41,661 bases of DNA, taken from NCBI GenBank assembly GCA_018831195.1, contig JAHJDP010000035.1, positions 1 to 41,661 of the forward strand, in the 5' to 3' direction. The notes beneath the pieces were generated by a model. The model did not search any database and was not told the origin of the DNA. It saw only the letters and a program-made list of their open reading frames with translations. Made by a program: the position numbers and the translations under genes. This DNA is from Candidatus Eisenbacteria bacterium (lineage in GTDB: Bacteria > Eisenbacteria > RBG-16-71-46 > CAIMUX01 > JAHJDP01). This document shows positions 7,807 to 16,864 of this stretch, piece by piece. Position 1 is the stretch's first letter. Each line of letters begins with the position of its first letter.

Positions 7807-9153
7807 ATGGATTCACCTTCCACTTTGCGCCGGGCCGCCTGGTGGGGATCCCTCCTCATTTTAATCCTCTGCTTCGCGGAGACCTGGTTGCTGGCCCGGG
7901 ATCTTCCTGTTGTCACCCTCTTTCTCATCGCCGCCCTTCCGGCCGCCGCCTTCGCCCTTTGGGGGGGGTATCTCTCCCGGGAATCAGCGCGCCTCGCCGA
8001 GCGCCATCGGTCCGCTGAGCGCGAACTCCACAGCCGGTTGTCCCGAACGGAAAATACCCTCACCCCGATCCTGGATCAAACGGAGGAGGCGATTCTGATT
8101 TTGGATCTCAATGAGGTCATCCGAAGCTGCAATCCCGCCGCACGCGATATTTTCGGTTATCCGGCGGATCAAATGATCGGGCAGCCTTACAGCCGGCTGC
8201 TCCCCAATGGCGATCCCAAACACGAGGGATTTCTAAAGCGGCTGAATCAGAAGGGAAAGGTCCAGGATTTTCAAACCACACGATGTCTGGCCGATGGAAG
8301 TGAAATCGCCGTCTCCATCTCGCGCTATCTTGTGAAAGGTGACGAGGGGCTGGCGCTGGGAACCGTTGAGATTCTGAGGGACCTCTCTGAGTACCGCCGG
8401 ATCGAACAGGAGCTTTTGACGACAGAGAAGATGGCGGCGGTGGGAAAGATGTCCTCAAAGGTCGTTCACGAGATTCGCAATCCCCTGGCCTCGATCAGTC
8501 TGAATGTCGATCTGCTCGGCGATTCGCTGCACCTTCTCCCTCCGCATGAGGAGAGCGAGGCCACGGAAATACTTCAAAATCTGAAAAGGGAAACGCGGCG
8601 CCTCCGGCAGATCACCGAAGAATACCTGCAGTTTTCCCGCCTGCTGCGAAAGGAATTCCGGCTGGAAGATGTCAACCAGGTCCTGCTGGAATTGGCGGAT
8701 TTCGCGAGGCCCGAATTCCGCCGCAAGGGGATTCAGATCCTGCTGCGTCTCGATGAAAAGCAACCAAAGGCGATGATCGACGCCGGTTCCATCCGTCAAG
8801 CTGGATTGAACCTCGTACGAAATGCGATGGAAGCCGCCGATCCGCAGGGCCATATCCGCCTATCGACCTTGGATCTCGGTGATAGGGTTGAGATCCGTGT
8901 GGCCGATGACGGATGCGGCATCGCCGAAGAGGATCTTCCGCATATCTACGATCCGTTTTTTACAACAAAACGGGACGGCACCGGTTTGGGACTGGCCGTC
9001 GTCCGCCAAATTGTGGAAGAGCATGGCGGACGGATTCAAGTGCGTTCATTAGTAGGCCGGGGAACGACCTTTGTCATTTTCCTTCCCAAAAAGAAGGCGG
9101 GTGGGAAGGGGAAGGATCCCCAGAAGCCTCAAGCCGCCGACGCGGAAATATAG
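7807..9153 (+). CDS. Membrane-bound PAS sensor histidine kinase (NtrB/AtoS type)
   Basis: A 448-residue protein. Two hydrophobic segments (about 12-30 and 33-53) anchor it with almost no periplasmic loop, so the signal is probably cytoplasmic or within the membrane. A PAS domain spans about 85-200 (LILDLNEVIRSCNPAARDIFGYPAD). HisKA follows with the phospho-acceptor His at about 221 (VVHEIRNPLASI), then a GHKL ATPase with N box (LNLVRNAMEAA), G1 (VADDGCGIAEED), F box (DPFFTTKRDGTGLGL) and G2. It is cotranscribed with the NtrC-type regulator before it and is its likely partner. Its end overlaps the convergent minus-strand gene by 25 bp. Confidence 0.95.
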   Translation: MDSPSTLRRAAWWGSLLILILCFAETWLLARDLPVVTLFLIAALPAAAFALWGGYLSRESARLAERHRSAERELHSRLSRTENTLTPILDQTEEAILILDLNEVIRSCNPAARDIFGYPADQMIGQPYSRLLPNGDPKHEGFLKRLNQKGKVQDFQTTRCLADGSEIAVSISRYLVKGDEGLALGTVEILRDLSEYRRIEQELLTTEKMAAVGKMSSKVVHEIRNPLASISLNVDLLGDSLHLLPPHEESEATEILQNLKRETRRLRQITEEYLQFSRLLRKEFRLEDVNQVLLELADFARPEFRRKGIQILLRLDEKQPKAMIDAGSIRQAGLNLVRNAMEAADPQGHIRLSTLDLGDRVEIRVADDGCGIAEEDLPHIYDPFFTTKRDGTGLGLAVVRQIVEEHGGRIQVRSLVGRGTTFVIFLPKKKAGGKGKDPQKPQAADAEI

Positions 9154-9677
9154 GGATTCTCCCGCCCCAGAACGCCGTCCCGCCAAACCAAATGCGTGGA
9201 GAGATTGCTGATCGGACAGGTGATGCTATCCAGCATCGCTTTCATCCCCTTGCGGCGCGGTGGGGATTCAGGCAGCGCATAAACGGTGCGCCCCAAAGAT
9301 TCCAAATCTTCCAGTAACAGCAGATCGACTTCCAGAATTTCATCGACCCATTCCGACGACAGTGAGGGGGCTAAAAAGAAATTTTCGGCCCGCGGGCAGC
9401 AGTATCTGAGTTCCTCTGCAAGTCTTGTGAGATTCTTATCCGCATCGATCAGGGGCTGAATCCAGCGAGGATCGACGTCTTCGGTTTCCCAAAGATCCTG
9501 GAGGATACGAACACGATCCCGGGCTGCCTTGATCCCGGCTAAAACACGAGCCCTCATTCTTGAGTCTTCTCCCCGCCGCAGCGTCACGTCACGATAGGCG
9601 CGGTAACCAGGGACCAAGTAGGCCAGGTTTTGTAGGAACCGCAGGTCCGCTTTCGTTGAATCATGGTGTTTGGACAA
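9129..9677 (-). CDS. Conserved hypothetical soluble protein with an LVPGYRAYRD motif
   Basis: A 182-residue, mostly helical, charged protein with no signal peptide or membrane segment. The start chosen is a TTG at 9677 because an excellent GGAGG lies 8 nt before it; the frame stays open to 9746. The N-terminal block (LRFLQNLAYLVPGYRAYRD, then RRGEDSRMRARV) resembles small uncharacterised proteins of several phyla that I have seen only as hypothetical. No catalytic motif is evident. Its 3' end overlaps the histidine-kinase gene on the other strand, and it may be coupled to the possible small gene at 9661-9921. I cannot assign a function. Confidence 0.7.
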   Translation of the reverse strand: MSKHHDSTKADLRFLQNLAYLVPGYRAYRDVTLRRGEDSRMRARVLAGIKAARDRVRILQDLWETEDVDPRWIQPLIDADKNLTRLAEELRYCCPRAENFFLAPSLSSEWVDEILEVDLLLLEDLESLGRTVYALPESPPRRKGMKAMLDSITCPISNLSTHLVWRDGVLGRENPYISASAA

Positions 9678-9921
9678 GATGTATTCCTCCGATTTTGATG
9701 CTGAATTCGAAGGATGACACGCCGCGGAGCCCTTGCCGGTCCGCAAGTTGCCGGATCACCCTTGCATAATGCCGTACCGGAAATCCGATCCTCCCGGCTT
9801 GGGGGGAGTCTCCTGGTTCACGGAGGTCCGCAACAGACGACAAAGCAACAAGTTGCCTTCTTGCGGCTATGAAACAGGCTTTTCCGGTCTGGGCATCGGC
9901 GGGATAATGTGCAACAGCCAT
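9661..9921 (-). CDS. Possible small gene (86 aa), or structured leader of the gene at 9129-9677
   Basis: This frame has ordinary codon use and runs 86 codons without a stop. It ends 17 nt inside the following gene, whose Shine-Dalgarno lies within it, a typical operon overlap. Against it, the ATG at 9921 has no ribosome binding site, and the region is rich in hairpins (6-bp CCGCAA/TTGCGG enclosing GCAAC/GTTGC, and two CTCC/GGAG stems), which could instead mean a structured 5' leader. No family is recognised. Reported because the 360-bp gap at 9678-10037 is otherwise unexplained. Confidence 0.3.
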   Translation of the reverse strand: MAVAHYPADAQTGKACFIAARRQLVALSSVADLREPGDSPQAGRIGFPVRHYARVIRQLADRQGLRGVSSFEFSIKIGGIHLVQTP

Positions 9922-9961
9922 GCCGGAAGCGAGTCTGGGTTTCTTCCGGCAGGGAATTTTT
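9921..9961 (+). terminator. Terminator-like hairpin upstream of the second NtrC-like gene
   Basis: A perfect 9-bp stem (TGCCGGAAG at 9921-9929 with CTTCCGGCA at 9943-9951) is followed five bases later by T5. It points towards the gene at 10038, about 76 bp before its start, so it could be an attenuator or the end of an upstream transcript. Confidence 0.4.
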
Positions 9962-10037
9962 CGGGCTCAATGAAAAGAAGAGTCGACAAATTCGCTGAGA
10001 AATGACATGAGATAAAGGTGCGGAATATGGAGAGGCC

Positions 10038-11462
10038 ATGGCTCTACAGGATACGACACATCATCAGACCCAAATCCCTCAACTGCTTCTCTTGATTGAG
10101 AAGGAGGCGGAAGGAAGCCGCATCAAGGCCTTTCTTGAAAGAGAAGCCTTCCATGTCTTTTTCGTATCGACAAACGAAACCGCTTATAATGTGATCGACA
10201 AAGCGCAGCTGGATATCCTCATTACACAAATCGATGGGCATCATATCGACGGAATGAAACTCCTGGAGCTGGCCAGGCAGCACAATCCGGAGATTTGCAT
10301 TATTCTTCTTGCTGAAGCCCAAGAAGTAGGAAAAGCAACGCGGGCCATGGCCGAGGGGGTCTACGATTTTCAAATCCGGCCCTTTAATCTTGAGAAGATG
10401 GCCGCGGTGATCCGCAAGGGGATCGATTATCAGCATCTGCAGGCGGAGAATGTTGAATTAACCCGGAGGCTCGACAGGAAATACGGATTCCACAATATCC
10501 TCGGCGATTCCGCCTCGATGTCCAAGGTTTTCAAAAAAATCCGCCAGGTCGCCCCCGGATCGGAGACGATACTGCTTATAGGCGAGGATGGAACGGGGAA
10601 AGACCTTATCGCCTCATCCATTCATCATAACAGCCCGCACCGCAGCGCGCCCTTTATCAAACTCAGTTGCGAGGCCCTCGCTGAGAATCTGATGGAAGCG
10701 GAATTGTTCGGTGAATTCTCGCGGAATGCCCCTGGTCTTGGGAGAACGGGCAAAGGATGTCTTGAATTGGTGGCGGGAGGGACCCTCTTTCTCGATGAGG
10801 TAACGAATCTGAGCCTCGCGATTCAAAAGAGGTTGTTGGATATTTTGGAGCGGGGGGAATATAAGATTCCCGGGCGTGCGAAACCGCAACCGGTGAAATT
10901 TCGTACCATTGCCACGTCGAGTGAAGATCTCCGGATACGGGTTGATGGGGGTCTTTTTCTCGAGAAACTTTATCAGCGGCTCTCCCGGGTGCAGATCGAT
11001 CTGCCGCCCCTACGGCGCCGCAGGACGGATATCCCGCTCCTTGTACGGCATTTCCTTGAGGAAGCCAATCGCGCCCTCAATACCTCGGTTCAAGAGTTCA
11101 CACGGCCATCGATGGATCGTCTGACTCAATATGATTGGCCCGGAAATATCCGGGAATTGAAAAGCATGATCCGCCAACTTGTCGAGGCGAAGAGAAGCGG
11201 CAAGATTGAGCTCTACGCCCTCCCGGTGAGGGTCCGGACCGCTCTTCCGCCCGGTTCCGATCTGCATCTTCGGGTCGGAATGTCCCTGACGGAGATAGAA
11301 CGGGCGGTCATGCGGGAGACTCTGGTCCGGTGCAATTGGAATCGGCGGCAAACCGCGCGAATGCTCGGTATCGGGCTGCGCACTCTCTATAGAAAGATCA
11401 AAGAATACGATATTCGTTCTCCGATTGAGGAACTTCCCGGCCCGCCCCACGTGCCGGAATGA
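10038..11462 (+). CDS. NtrC-like AAA+ regulator with pseudo-receiver and no GAFTGA loop
   Basis: A 474-residue protein with receiver (about 12-130), AAA+ (about 150-380) and Fis-type helix-turn-helix (NWNRRQTARMLGIGLRTLYRK, 433-453). The receiver lacks the phospho-acceptor: where D is expected (LTD) it reads LITQID, with Q64; the switch Lys is Arg (IRPF). Walker A (GEDGTGKD, about 182) and Walker B (LFLDEV) are present, but the GAFTGA segment is replaced by EFSRNAPGLGRTGKG (226-240). One arginine-finger position is changed (FLEKLYQRL instead of FREDLYYRL). It is therefore unlikely to activate sigma-54 in the standard way. It may act on sigma-70 promoters, as an anti-activator, or form mixed oligomers with the intact NtrC encoded upstream. 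GGAGAGG lies 2 nt before the ATG, unusually tight. Confidence 0.9.
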   Translation: MALQDTTHHQTQIPQLLLLIEKEAEGSRIKAFLEREAFHVFFVSTNETAYNVIDKAQLDILITQIDGHHIDGMKLLELARQHNPEICIILLAEAQEVGKATRAMAEGVYDFQIRPFNLEKMAAVIRKGIDYQHLQAENVELTRRLDRKYGFHNILGDSASMSKVFKKIRQVAPGSETILLIGEDGTGKDLIASSIHHNSPHRSAPFIKLSCEALAENLMEAELFGEFSRNAPGLGRTGKGCLELVAGGTLFLDEVTNLSLAIQKRLLDILERGEYKIPGRAKPQPVKFRTIATSSEDLRIRVDGGLFLEKLYQRLSRVQIDLPPLRRRRTDIPLLVRHFLEEANRALNTSVQEFTRPSMDRLTQYDWPGNIRELKSMIRQLVEAKRSGKIELYALPVRVRTALPPGSDLHLRVGMSLTEIERAVMRETLVRCNWNRRQTARMLGIGLRTLYRKIKEYDIRSPIEELPGPPHVPE

Positions 11463-11566
11463 CACCCCTCCGCCCGGATCCCGCCGTCTCAAAACGATGA
11501 AAGCGCCCACCCCACACGAGCTTTGCCGGATCTTCATTTTTTAGTAGGCGTATGGAGAATTAAACG

Positions 11567-11583
11567 GGTGCCAATATGGCACC
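11567..11583. promoter_or_regulatory. Palindromic operator candidate 1, upstream of groES
   Basis: GGTGCCA-ATA-TGGCACC is a perfect 7-bp inverted repeat. A near-copy lies 140 bp downstream. It is not CIRCE, the HrcA site found before many groE operons. Confidence 0.5.
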
Positions 11584-11663
11584 ATTAAAATTTCTATGGA
11601 ACCTCTCAAGCTGGCGTTTGTATATTATTTAAGTTCACTTGGTTACAAAGGTGAATAAAAGAT

Positions 11664-11691
11664 TTGACAGCTGAGCTTGATTTGTTAGTAT
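11664..11691 (+). promoter_or_regulatory. Sigma-70-type promoter of groES-groEL
   Basis: TTGACA (11664-11669), a 16-nt spacer and TAGTAT (11686-11691) put the start near 11698, leaving a leader of about 98 nt. The leader contains a short bulged hairpin (TTGGGGCGC with GCGCCAA, about 11731-11753). It lies between the two palindrome copies. Confidence 0.65.
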
Positions 11692-11706
11692 CAAATCCAT
11701 GAGTCG

Positions 11707-11723
11707 GGTGCCAAAATGACACT
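11707..11723. promoter_or_regulatory. Palindromic operator candidate 2, just downstream of the groES start site
   Basis: GGTGCCA-AAA-TGACACT differs from copy 1 at three of 17 bases; the two preceding bases (CG) are also shared. Its position at about +10 to +26 is that of a repressor roadblock, and with copy 1 it brackets the promoter. Confidence 0.5.
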
Positions 11724-11795
11724 TCGATTCTTGGGGCGCTGAGAGGGCGCCAATTCATTTGTCTCCAATAAATCTGATGATGAGGAGGTTTAGCT

Positions 11796-12098
11796 ATGGC
11801 GACTAAGAGTTTGAAGATTCGGCCTCTCGGAGATCGAATCCTGGTCAAGAGGATGGAAGAAGCAGAGCAGTCCCGTGGCGGGATCATTATTCCCGATACG
11901 GCGAAAGAGAAGCCGATGCAGGGTGAAGTCGTGGCTGTGGGCCCGGGCCGGACTCTCGAGGACGGAAAAGTTCAGAAGATGGAAGTCAAGAAGGGTGACC
12001 GGATTCTCATGAGCAAATATTCCGGCACTGAAGTCGCCATTGACGGCGAAGAGTTTCTCATCATGCGGGAAGACGACGTTCTTGGCGTCATTCAGTAA
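11796..12098 (+). CDS. groES: Co-chaperonin GroES
   Basis: A 100-residue protein, the usual length. It has the GroES signature [12 protein letters not shown], the mobile loop [16 protein letters not shown] that docks on GroEL, and [14 protein letters not shown]. It forms the heptameric lid of the GroEL folding chamber in the cytoplasm. GGAGG lies 7 nt before the ATG. It is the first gene of the groES-groEL operon, 96 bp before groEL, behind the promoter at 11664. Confidence 0.98.
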   Translation: MATKSLKIRPLGDRILVKRMEEAEQSRGGIIIPDTAKEKPMQGEVVAVGPGRTLEDGKVQKMEVKKGDRILMSKYSGTEVAIDGEEFLIMREDDVLGVIQ

Positions 12099-12128
12099 TG
12101 ATCCACCCGTATTGATTTAATCGTGCGA

Positions 12129-13826
<1,698 letters not shown>

Positions 13827-13849
13827 ACCTAAGCAGGACAAGCAGTACG

Positions 13850-13884
13850 AGAGAGGGACCGGTCTCAAGCCGGTCCCTCTCTTT
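13850..13884 (+). terminator. Intrinsic terminator of groES-groEL
   Basis: A perfect 12-bp stem (GAGAGGGACCGG with CCGGTCCCTCTC) with a 7-nt loop is followed by TTT. It begins 24 bp after the groEL stop. The remaining 190 bp to the next gene show no further gene. Confidence 0.8.
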
Positions 13885-14076
13885 AGTGCGTGCGCCCGGC
13901 AGGGCGGCCGGTCCCATGCCCCGTCGATCGGCTATCGCATTCATTCCAGAAAAACCGGAAGATCTCCAACGCTTCGCCCGATAATGAGCATGAATCAATG
14001 TCTGGCCAACAAGTGTGGCCGATATGGGTCTTATGGCCCATGGAATGCAGAGAGATGTCCAGAAAGAGGTGAAGCT

Positions 14077-14862
14077 ATGAGAGGGTTCTGTCTTGTCGTT
14101 ATGCTGCTGATCCTTACATCCGGGGTTGCTGTTGCGGGCCCCAACGCCGGGGTTGTACTTTCGGTGCAGGGCAACGTCGATGGCGCGGCGACGAATGGTT
14201 CTCCATGCACTGAAATTGCGCTTCCAGCGGCGTGTGAAGATTTGATCCCGAGCGCGACAGACGATGTTGATGGGGTTTCCTGGTACTTGGTTGTCGTCGT
14301 CTCGCCGCCGGAGAATACGCCCAATTTCAATACCGTTGTTTTTGGACTCGGCGATTATACAGCAAGCAATACCTATATTGGATTCTACGGTCCTTGCGTT
14401 ACCGGAGCGCTCGAGATCTCGACGCAAGACTGGCCCAATCCGAACCAGGGTACAGCCGTGAGTTGGGCGCCCAATTGTATAAATGGGATCATGGAGCCGG
14501 TCTATTATTTTGGCGTCTACGCGTACAGCGCCGGAAACATCCCTCTGGCGGTCCATCCGGTGCAGGGCGGAGTAGTAGTTGATTGTTCAGCCAACCCCAC
14601 GACCGACGATTTGGAGGGATTTGGCGTGATGGGCGTCGGCGGGAATGCCGGATCCAACCCGGAATGTCCCGGCGGTGTACAACCCGAGCCGGGCGCCTGC
14701 TGCTTTGGTCCCGACTGTGTCCTGCTGCTCGAGACGCAGTGTGTGGAGCAAGCTGGGGATTGGTATGGCGGCGCTTGCAATCCGGACGGCTCTCCCTGCC
14801 CACCAGACCCAAATCCAGTCCAGGAGACAACGTGGGGCAGCATAAAGGTCGTCTATGAGTAA
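14077..14862 (+). CDS. Exported TWGxIK-tail protein, paralogue 1 (with GACC cysteine module)
   Basis: A 261-residue protein with a signal peptide (LVVMLLILTSGVAVAG, cleavage near 20). The mature domain begins GPNAGVVLSVQGNVDG and contains SPPENTPNFNTVVFGLGDY and EPVYYFGVYAY, shared by all four tandem paralogues. A cysteine-rich module follows (PGACCFGPDCVLLLETQC, then GGACNPDGSPCPPDP), like GACC modules in Planctomycetes and related candidate phyla. The extreme C-terminus is ETTWGSIKVVYE. The frame is open upstream to 13648 but passes through the groEL terminator; the ATG at 14077 has AGAGGTGAAG before it and starts the signal peptide. The function is unknown: a surface or extracellular protein, with disulfide bonds likely. 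Confidence 0.85.
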   Translation: MRGFCLVVMLLILTSGVAVAGPNAGVVLSVQGNVDGAATNGSPCTEIALPAACEDLIPSATDDVDGVSWYLVVVVSPPENTPNFNTVVFGLGDYTASNTYIGFYGPCVTGALEISTQDWPNPNQGTAVSWAPNCINGIMEPVYYFGVYAYSAGNIPLAVHPVQGGVVVDCSANPTTDDLEGFGVMGVGGNAGSNPECPGGVQPEPGACCFGPDCVLLLETQCVEQAGDWYGGACNPDGSPCPPDPNPVQETTWGSIKVVYE

Positions 14863-14928
14863 TTGTTAGTGAGTCATTGATAACCTAAACCAGTCGCCCC
14901 TGTTAGGGGTGCGTATCAAGTTTTATAA

Positions 14929-14965
14929 AGATCCCCGGCTCCATGGTGAGTTGGGGATCTCTTTT
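14929..14965 (+). terminator. Terminator after paralogue 1
   Basis: AGATCCCC (14929-14936) pairs with GGGGATCT (14953-14960), followed by CTTTT. A smaller CCCCT/AGGGG hairpin precedes it at 14897-14909. Confidence 0.7.
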
Positions 14966-15046
14966 ATGTGCAGGATAAGTAGGCTAACACTCAATCCCTC
15001 TGTGGATTGGGCATGCGCGCCTCAGATCGGCAGGCATCGATATCCC

Positions 15047-15075
15047 TTGTTTTAAACCCCGGAACAGACTATACT
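15047..15075 (+). promoter_or_regulatory. Sigma-70-type promoter of paralogue 2
   Basis: TTGTTT (15047-15052), a 17-nt spacer and TATACT (15070-15075). The element is conserved in copy B although bases between the boxes differ, which supports function. Confidence 0.65.
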
Positions 15076-15137
15076 GTTCGTGGATGATGTGGGTGCGGTC
15101 TTTCCCCCTGAATTGTGACATTGGGGAGGAGTCGGCC

Positions 15138-15914
15138 ATGAGGGTTCCTATCCATATATTTCGTACCATGGTGATTTTAGCACTTACCGTCGGAATCGTC
15201 TCAGCCGGGCCCAACCAAGGCGTCCGTTTATACGTTCAGGGTAATGTGAATGGTATGAATACGAGTGGCCATGTTTGCACCGACATCCCGATTCCTTCCA
15301 CCTGTGAAGAAATAGATTCGAGCGCCATGCCGGATAGTAGCGGCATTAGCTGGTATTTGGCGGTGGTGCTTTCTTCCCCTGTGAACACACCCAATTTCAA
15401 CACGGTGGTCTTTGGTCTGGGTCCCTATGATCCGCATACCGATGGCGATATCATCTATTGTGGTCCGTGCATTGCCGGCGCACTTGAGATATCCACGGCC
15501 GGGTGGCCCGGCCCCGGTGAAGGAACGGCCATGAGCTGGGCTCCTGATTGCTCGTACAGCTATATAGAGCCGATCTATTACTTCGGTACTTATAACTATG
15601 GCGGTGTGATTCCGTTGACTGCTCATCCCGTACAGGGTGGAGGGGTGGTGGACTGCTCGGCAAATCCGCAGGAGGATAGCTTTGAAGCATACGGTGAGAT
15701 TGGAGGCGATAATCCCCTTTGCTGGGCTCCCCCGCCCGCCCCGGGCGCCTGCTGCTTTGGTCCCGACTGTGTCCTGCTGCTCGAATGGCAGTGTTGGGAG
15801 CAATCTGGGGTTTGGTATGGCGGCGCTTGCAATCCGGACGGCTCTCCCTGCCCACCAGACCCAACTCCAGTCCAGGAGACAACGTGGGGGAGCATAAAGG
15901 TCATCTATGAGTAA
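15138..15914 (+). CDS. Exported TWGxIK-tail protein, paralogue 2 (with GACC cysteine module)
   Basis: A 258-residue protein. The signal peptide runs MRVPIHIFRTMVILALTVG to VSAG. The mature part (GPNQGVRLYVQGNVNG, then NTPNFNTVVFGLG and MSWAPDCSYSYIEPIYYFG) matches paralogues 1, 3 and 4. It also has the cysteine module (PGACCFGPDCVLLLEWQC) and the tail ETTWGSIKVIYE. The ATG has GGGGAGGAG before it. It has its own promoter (15047-15075) and terminator, so each of the first three paralogues can be expressed independently. The C-terminal part and both flanks are nearly identical to copies next door, a sign of recent duplication or gene conversion. Function unknown. Confidence 0.88.
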   Translation: MRVPIHIFRTMVILALTVGIVSAGPNQGVRLYVQGNVNGMNTSGHVCTDIPIPSTCEEIDSSAMPDSSGISWYLAVVLSSPVNTPNFNTVVFGLGPYDPHTDGDIIYCGPCIAGALEISTAGWPGPGEGTAMSWAPDCSYSYIEPIYYFGTYNYGGVIPLTAHPVQGGGVVDCSANPQEDSFEAYGEIGGDNPLCWAPPPAPGACCFGPDCVLLLEWQCWEQSGVWYGGACNPDGSPCPPDPTPVQETTWGSIKVIYE

Positions 15915-15977
15915 TTAGTGAGTCATTGATAACCTAAACCAGTCGCCCCTGTTAGGGGTGCGTATCAAGTTTTATAA

Positions 15978-16013
15978 AGATCCCCGGCTCCATGGTGAGT
16001 TGGGGATCTCCTT
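15978..16013 (+). terminator. Terminator after paralogue 2
   Basis: AGATCCCC (15978-15985) pairs with GGGGATCT (16002-16009). The U-tract is interrupted (CCTTT) compared with the copy at 14929. Confidence 0.6.
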
Positions 16014-16096
16014 TATGTGCAGGATAAGTAGGCTAACACTCAATCCCTCTGTGGATTGGGCATGCGCGCCTCAGATCGGCAGGCGCCCATCTCCCC

Positions 16097-16125
16097 TTGC
16101 TTTAAGCGCCGGAGGAGACTATACT
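16097..16125 (+). promoter_or_regulatory. Sigma-70-type promoter of paralogue 3
   Basis: TTGCTT (16097-16102), a 17-nt spacer and TATACT (16120-16125). It is the equivalent of the promoter at 15047-15075. Confidence 0.65.
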
Positions 16126-16187
16126 GTTCGTGGATGATGTGAGTGTGATCTTTTCCGCTGAATTGTGACATTGGGAAGGTGTCGGCC

Positions 16188-16841
16188 ATGAGGGTTCCTA
16201 TCCATATATTTTGTACCATGGTGATTTTAGCACTTACCGTCGGAATCGTCTCAGCCGGCCCCAATGAGGGCGTTGTCCTTGCCGTGCAAGGAAATGTTCT
16301 TGGCCAGCAAGTTGATAGTCACAGCTCTCCCTGCGATATTGACATTCCAGTGGATTGTGAGGATATGGACACGCATGCGGTTCCATATTATGGCGCCAGC
16401 TGGTATCTGGCGGTTGTTGTCTCCCCTCCTGAAAACACACCCAATTTCAGCACCGTCGTATTCGGTCTAGGCGACTTCAATATGGCAGAAAATTATATCG
16501 CCTTCACCGGCTCCTGTGTCCATGGGGCTCTCGAAGTCACCACGGCCGGGTGGCCCGGCCCCGGTGAAGGAACGGCCATGAGTTGGGCTCCTGATTGCTT
16601 GTACGGCTATATGGAGCCGGTCTATTACTTTGGCACCTACAACTACAATGATGGCGTCATTCCCTTGGGAGTCCATCCTGTCCAAGGCGGAGTGGTGGTG
16701 AATTGCTCGGAAGATCCCGAAATGGATTCTTTCGAGGGATTCGGCGCGATGGAAGGCGACAACCCCGCTTGTCCATTCGTACCCGAGCCGACTCCAGCGA
16801 AATGGACAACTTGGGGGAGGATCAAGGGCATTTATCGTTAA
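16188..16841 (+). CDS. Exported TWGxIK-tail protein, paralogue 3 (no cysteine module)
   Basis: A 217-residue protein. The signal peptide is almost the same as in paralogue 2. The mature domain is GPNEGVVLAVQGNVLG, NTPNFSTVVFGLGD and MEPVYYFGTYNYN. The GACC module is missing: after the core it goes directly to PEPTPAKWTTWGRIKGIYR. This shows that the core domain and the C-terminal tail are separable from the cysteine module, and that the tail was kept when the module was not. The ATG at 16188 matches the paralogue 2 start and has a GGGAAGG-type Shine-Dalgarno. It is probably cotranscribed with paralogue 4, 23 bp downstream. Confidence 0.87.
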   Translation: MRVPIHIFCTMVILALTVGIVSAGPNEGVVLAVQGNVLGQQVDSHSSPCDIDIPVDCEDMDTHAVPYYGASWYLAVVVSPPENTPNFSTVVFGLGDFNMAENYIAFTGSCVHGALEVTTAGWPGPGEGTAMSWAPDCLYGYMEPVYYFGTYNYNDGVIPLGVHPVQGGVVVNCSEDPEMDSFEGFGAMEGDNPACPFVPEPTPAKWTTWGRIKGIYR

Positions 16842-16864
16842 ACCAAACCTGAAAGGATGAAGCT

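Larger units (their letters stand above)
14689..15208 (+). repeat. Long direct repeat, copy A
   Basis: About 520 bp covering the cysteine module and tail of paralogue 1, the terminator, the promoter and the signal peptide of paralogue 2. It is repeated at 15741-16258. From 14866 to about 15035 I count one mismatch against copy B. The mature domains between the copies are much more diverged. Confidence 0.9.
15741..16258 (+). repeat. Long direct repeat, copy B
   Basis: The second copy of the repeat at 14689-15208, offset by about 1,050 bp. It spans the end of paralogue 2, the intergenic region and the signal peptide of paralogue 3. Confidence 0.9.

Noticed and set aside
9755-9961. c-di-GMP riboswitch (GEMM) before the second NtrC-like gene
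   Set aside because: The conserved GGACGCAAAGCC and GGCAAACC elements are absent on both strands.
11463-11795. CIRCE (HrcA) site before groES
   Set aside because: No TTAGCACTC-N9-GAGTGCTAA is present; the palindromes there have a different sequence.
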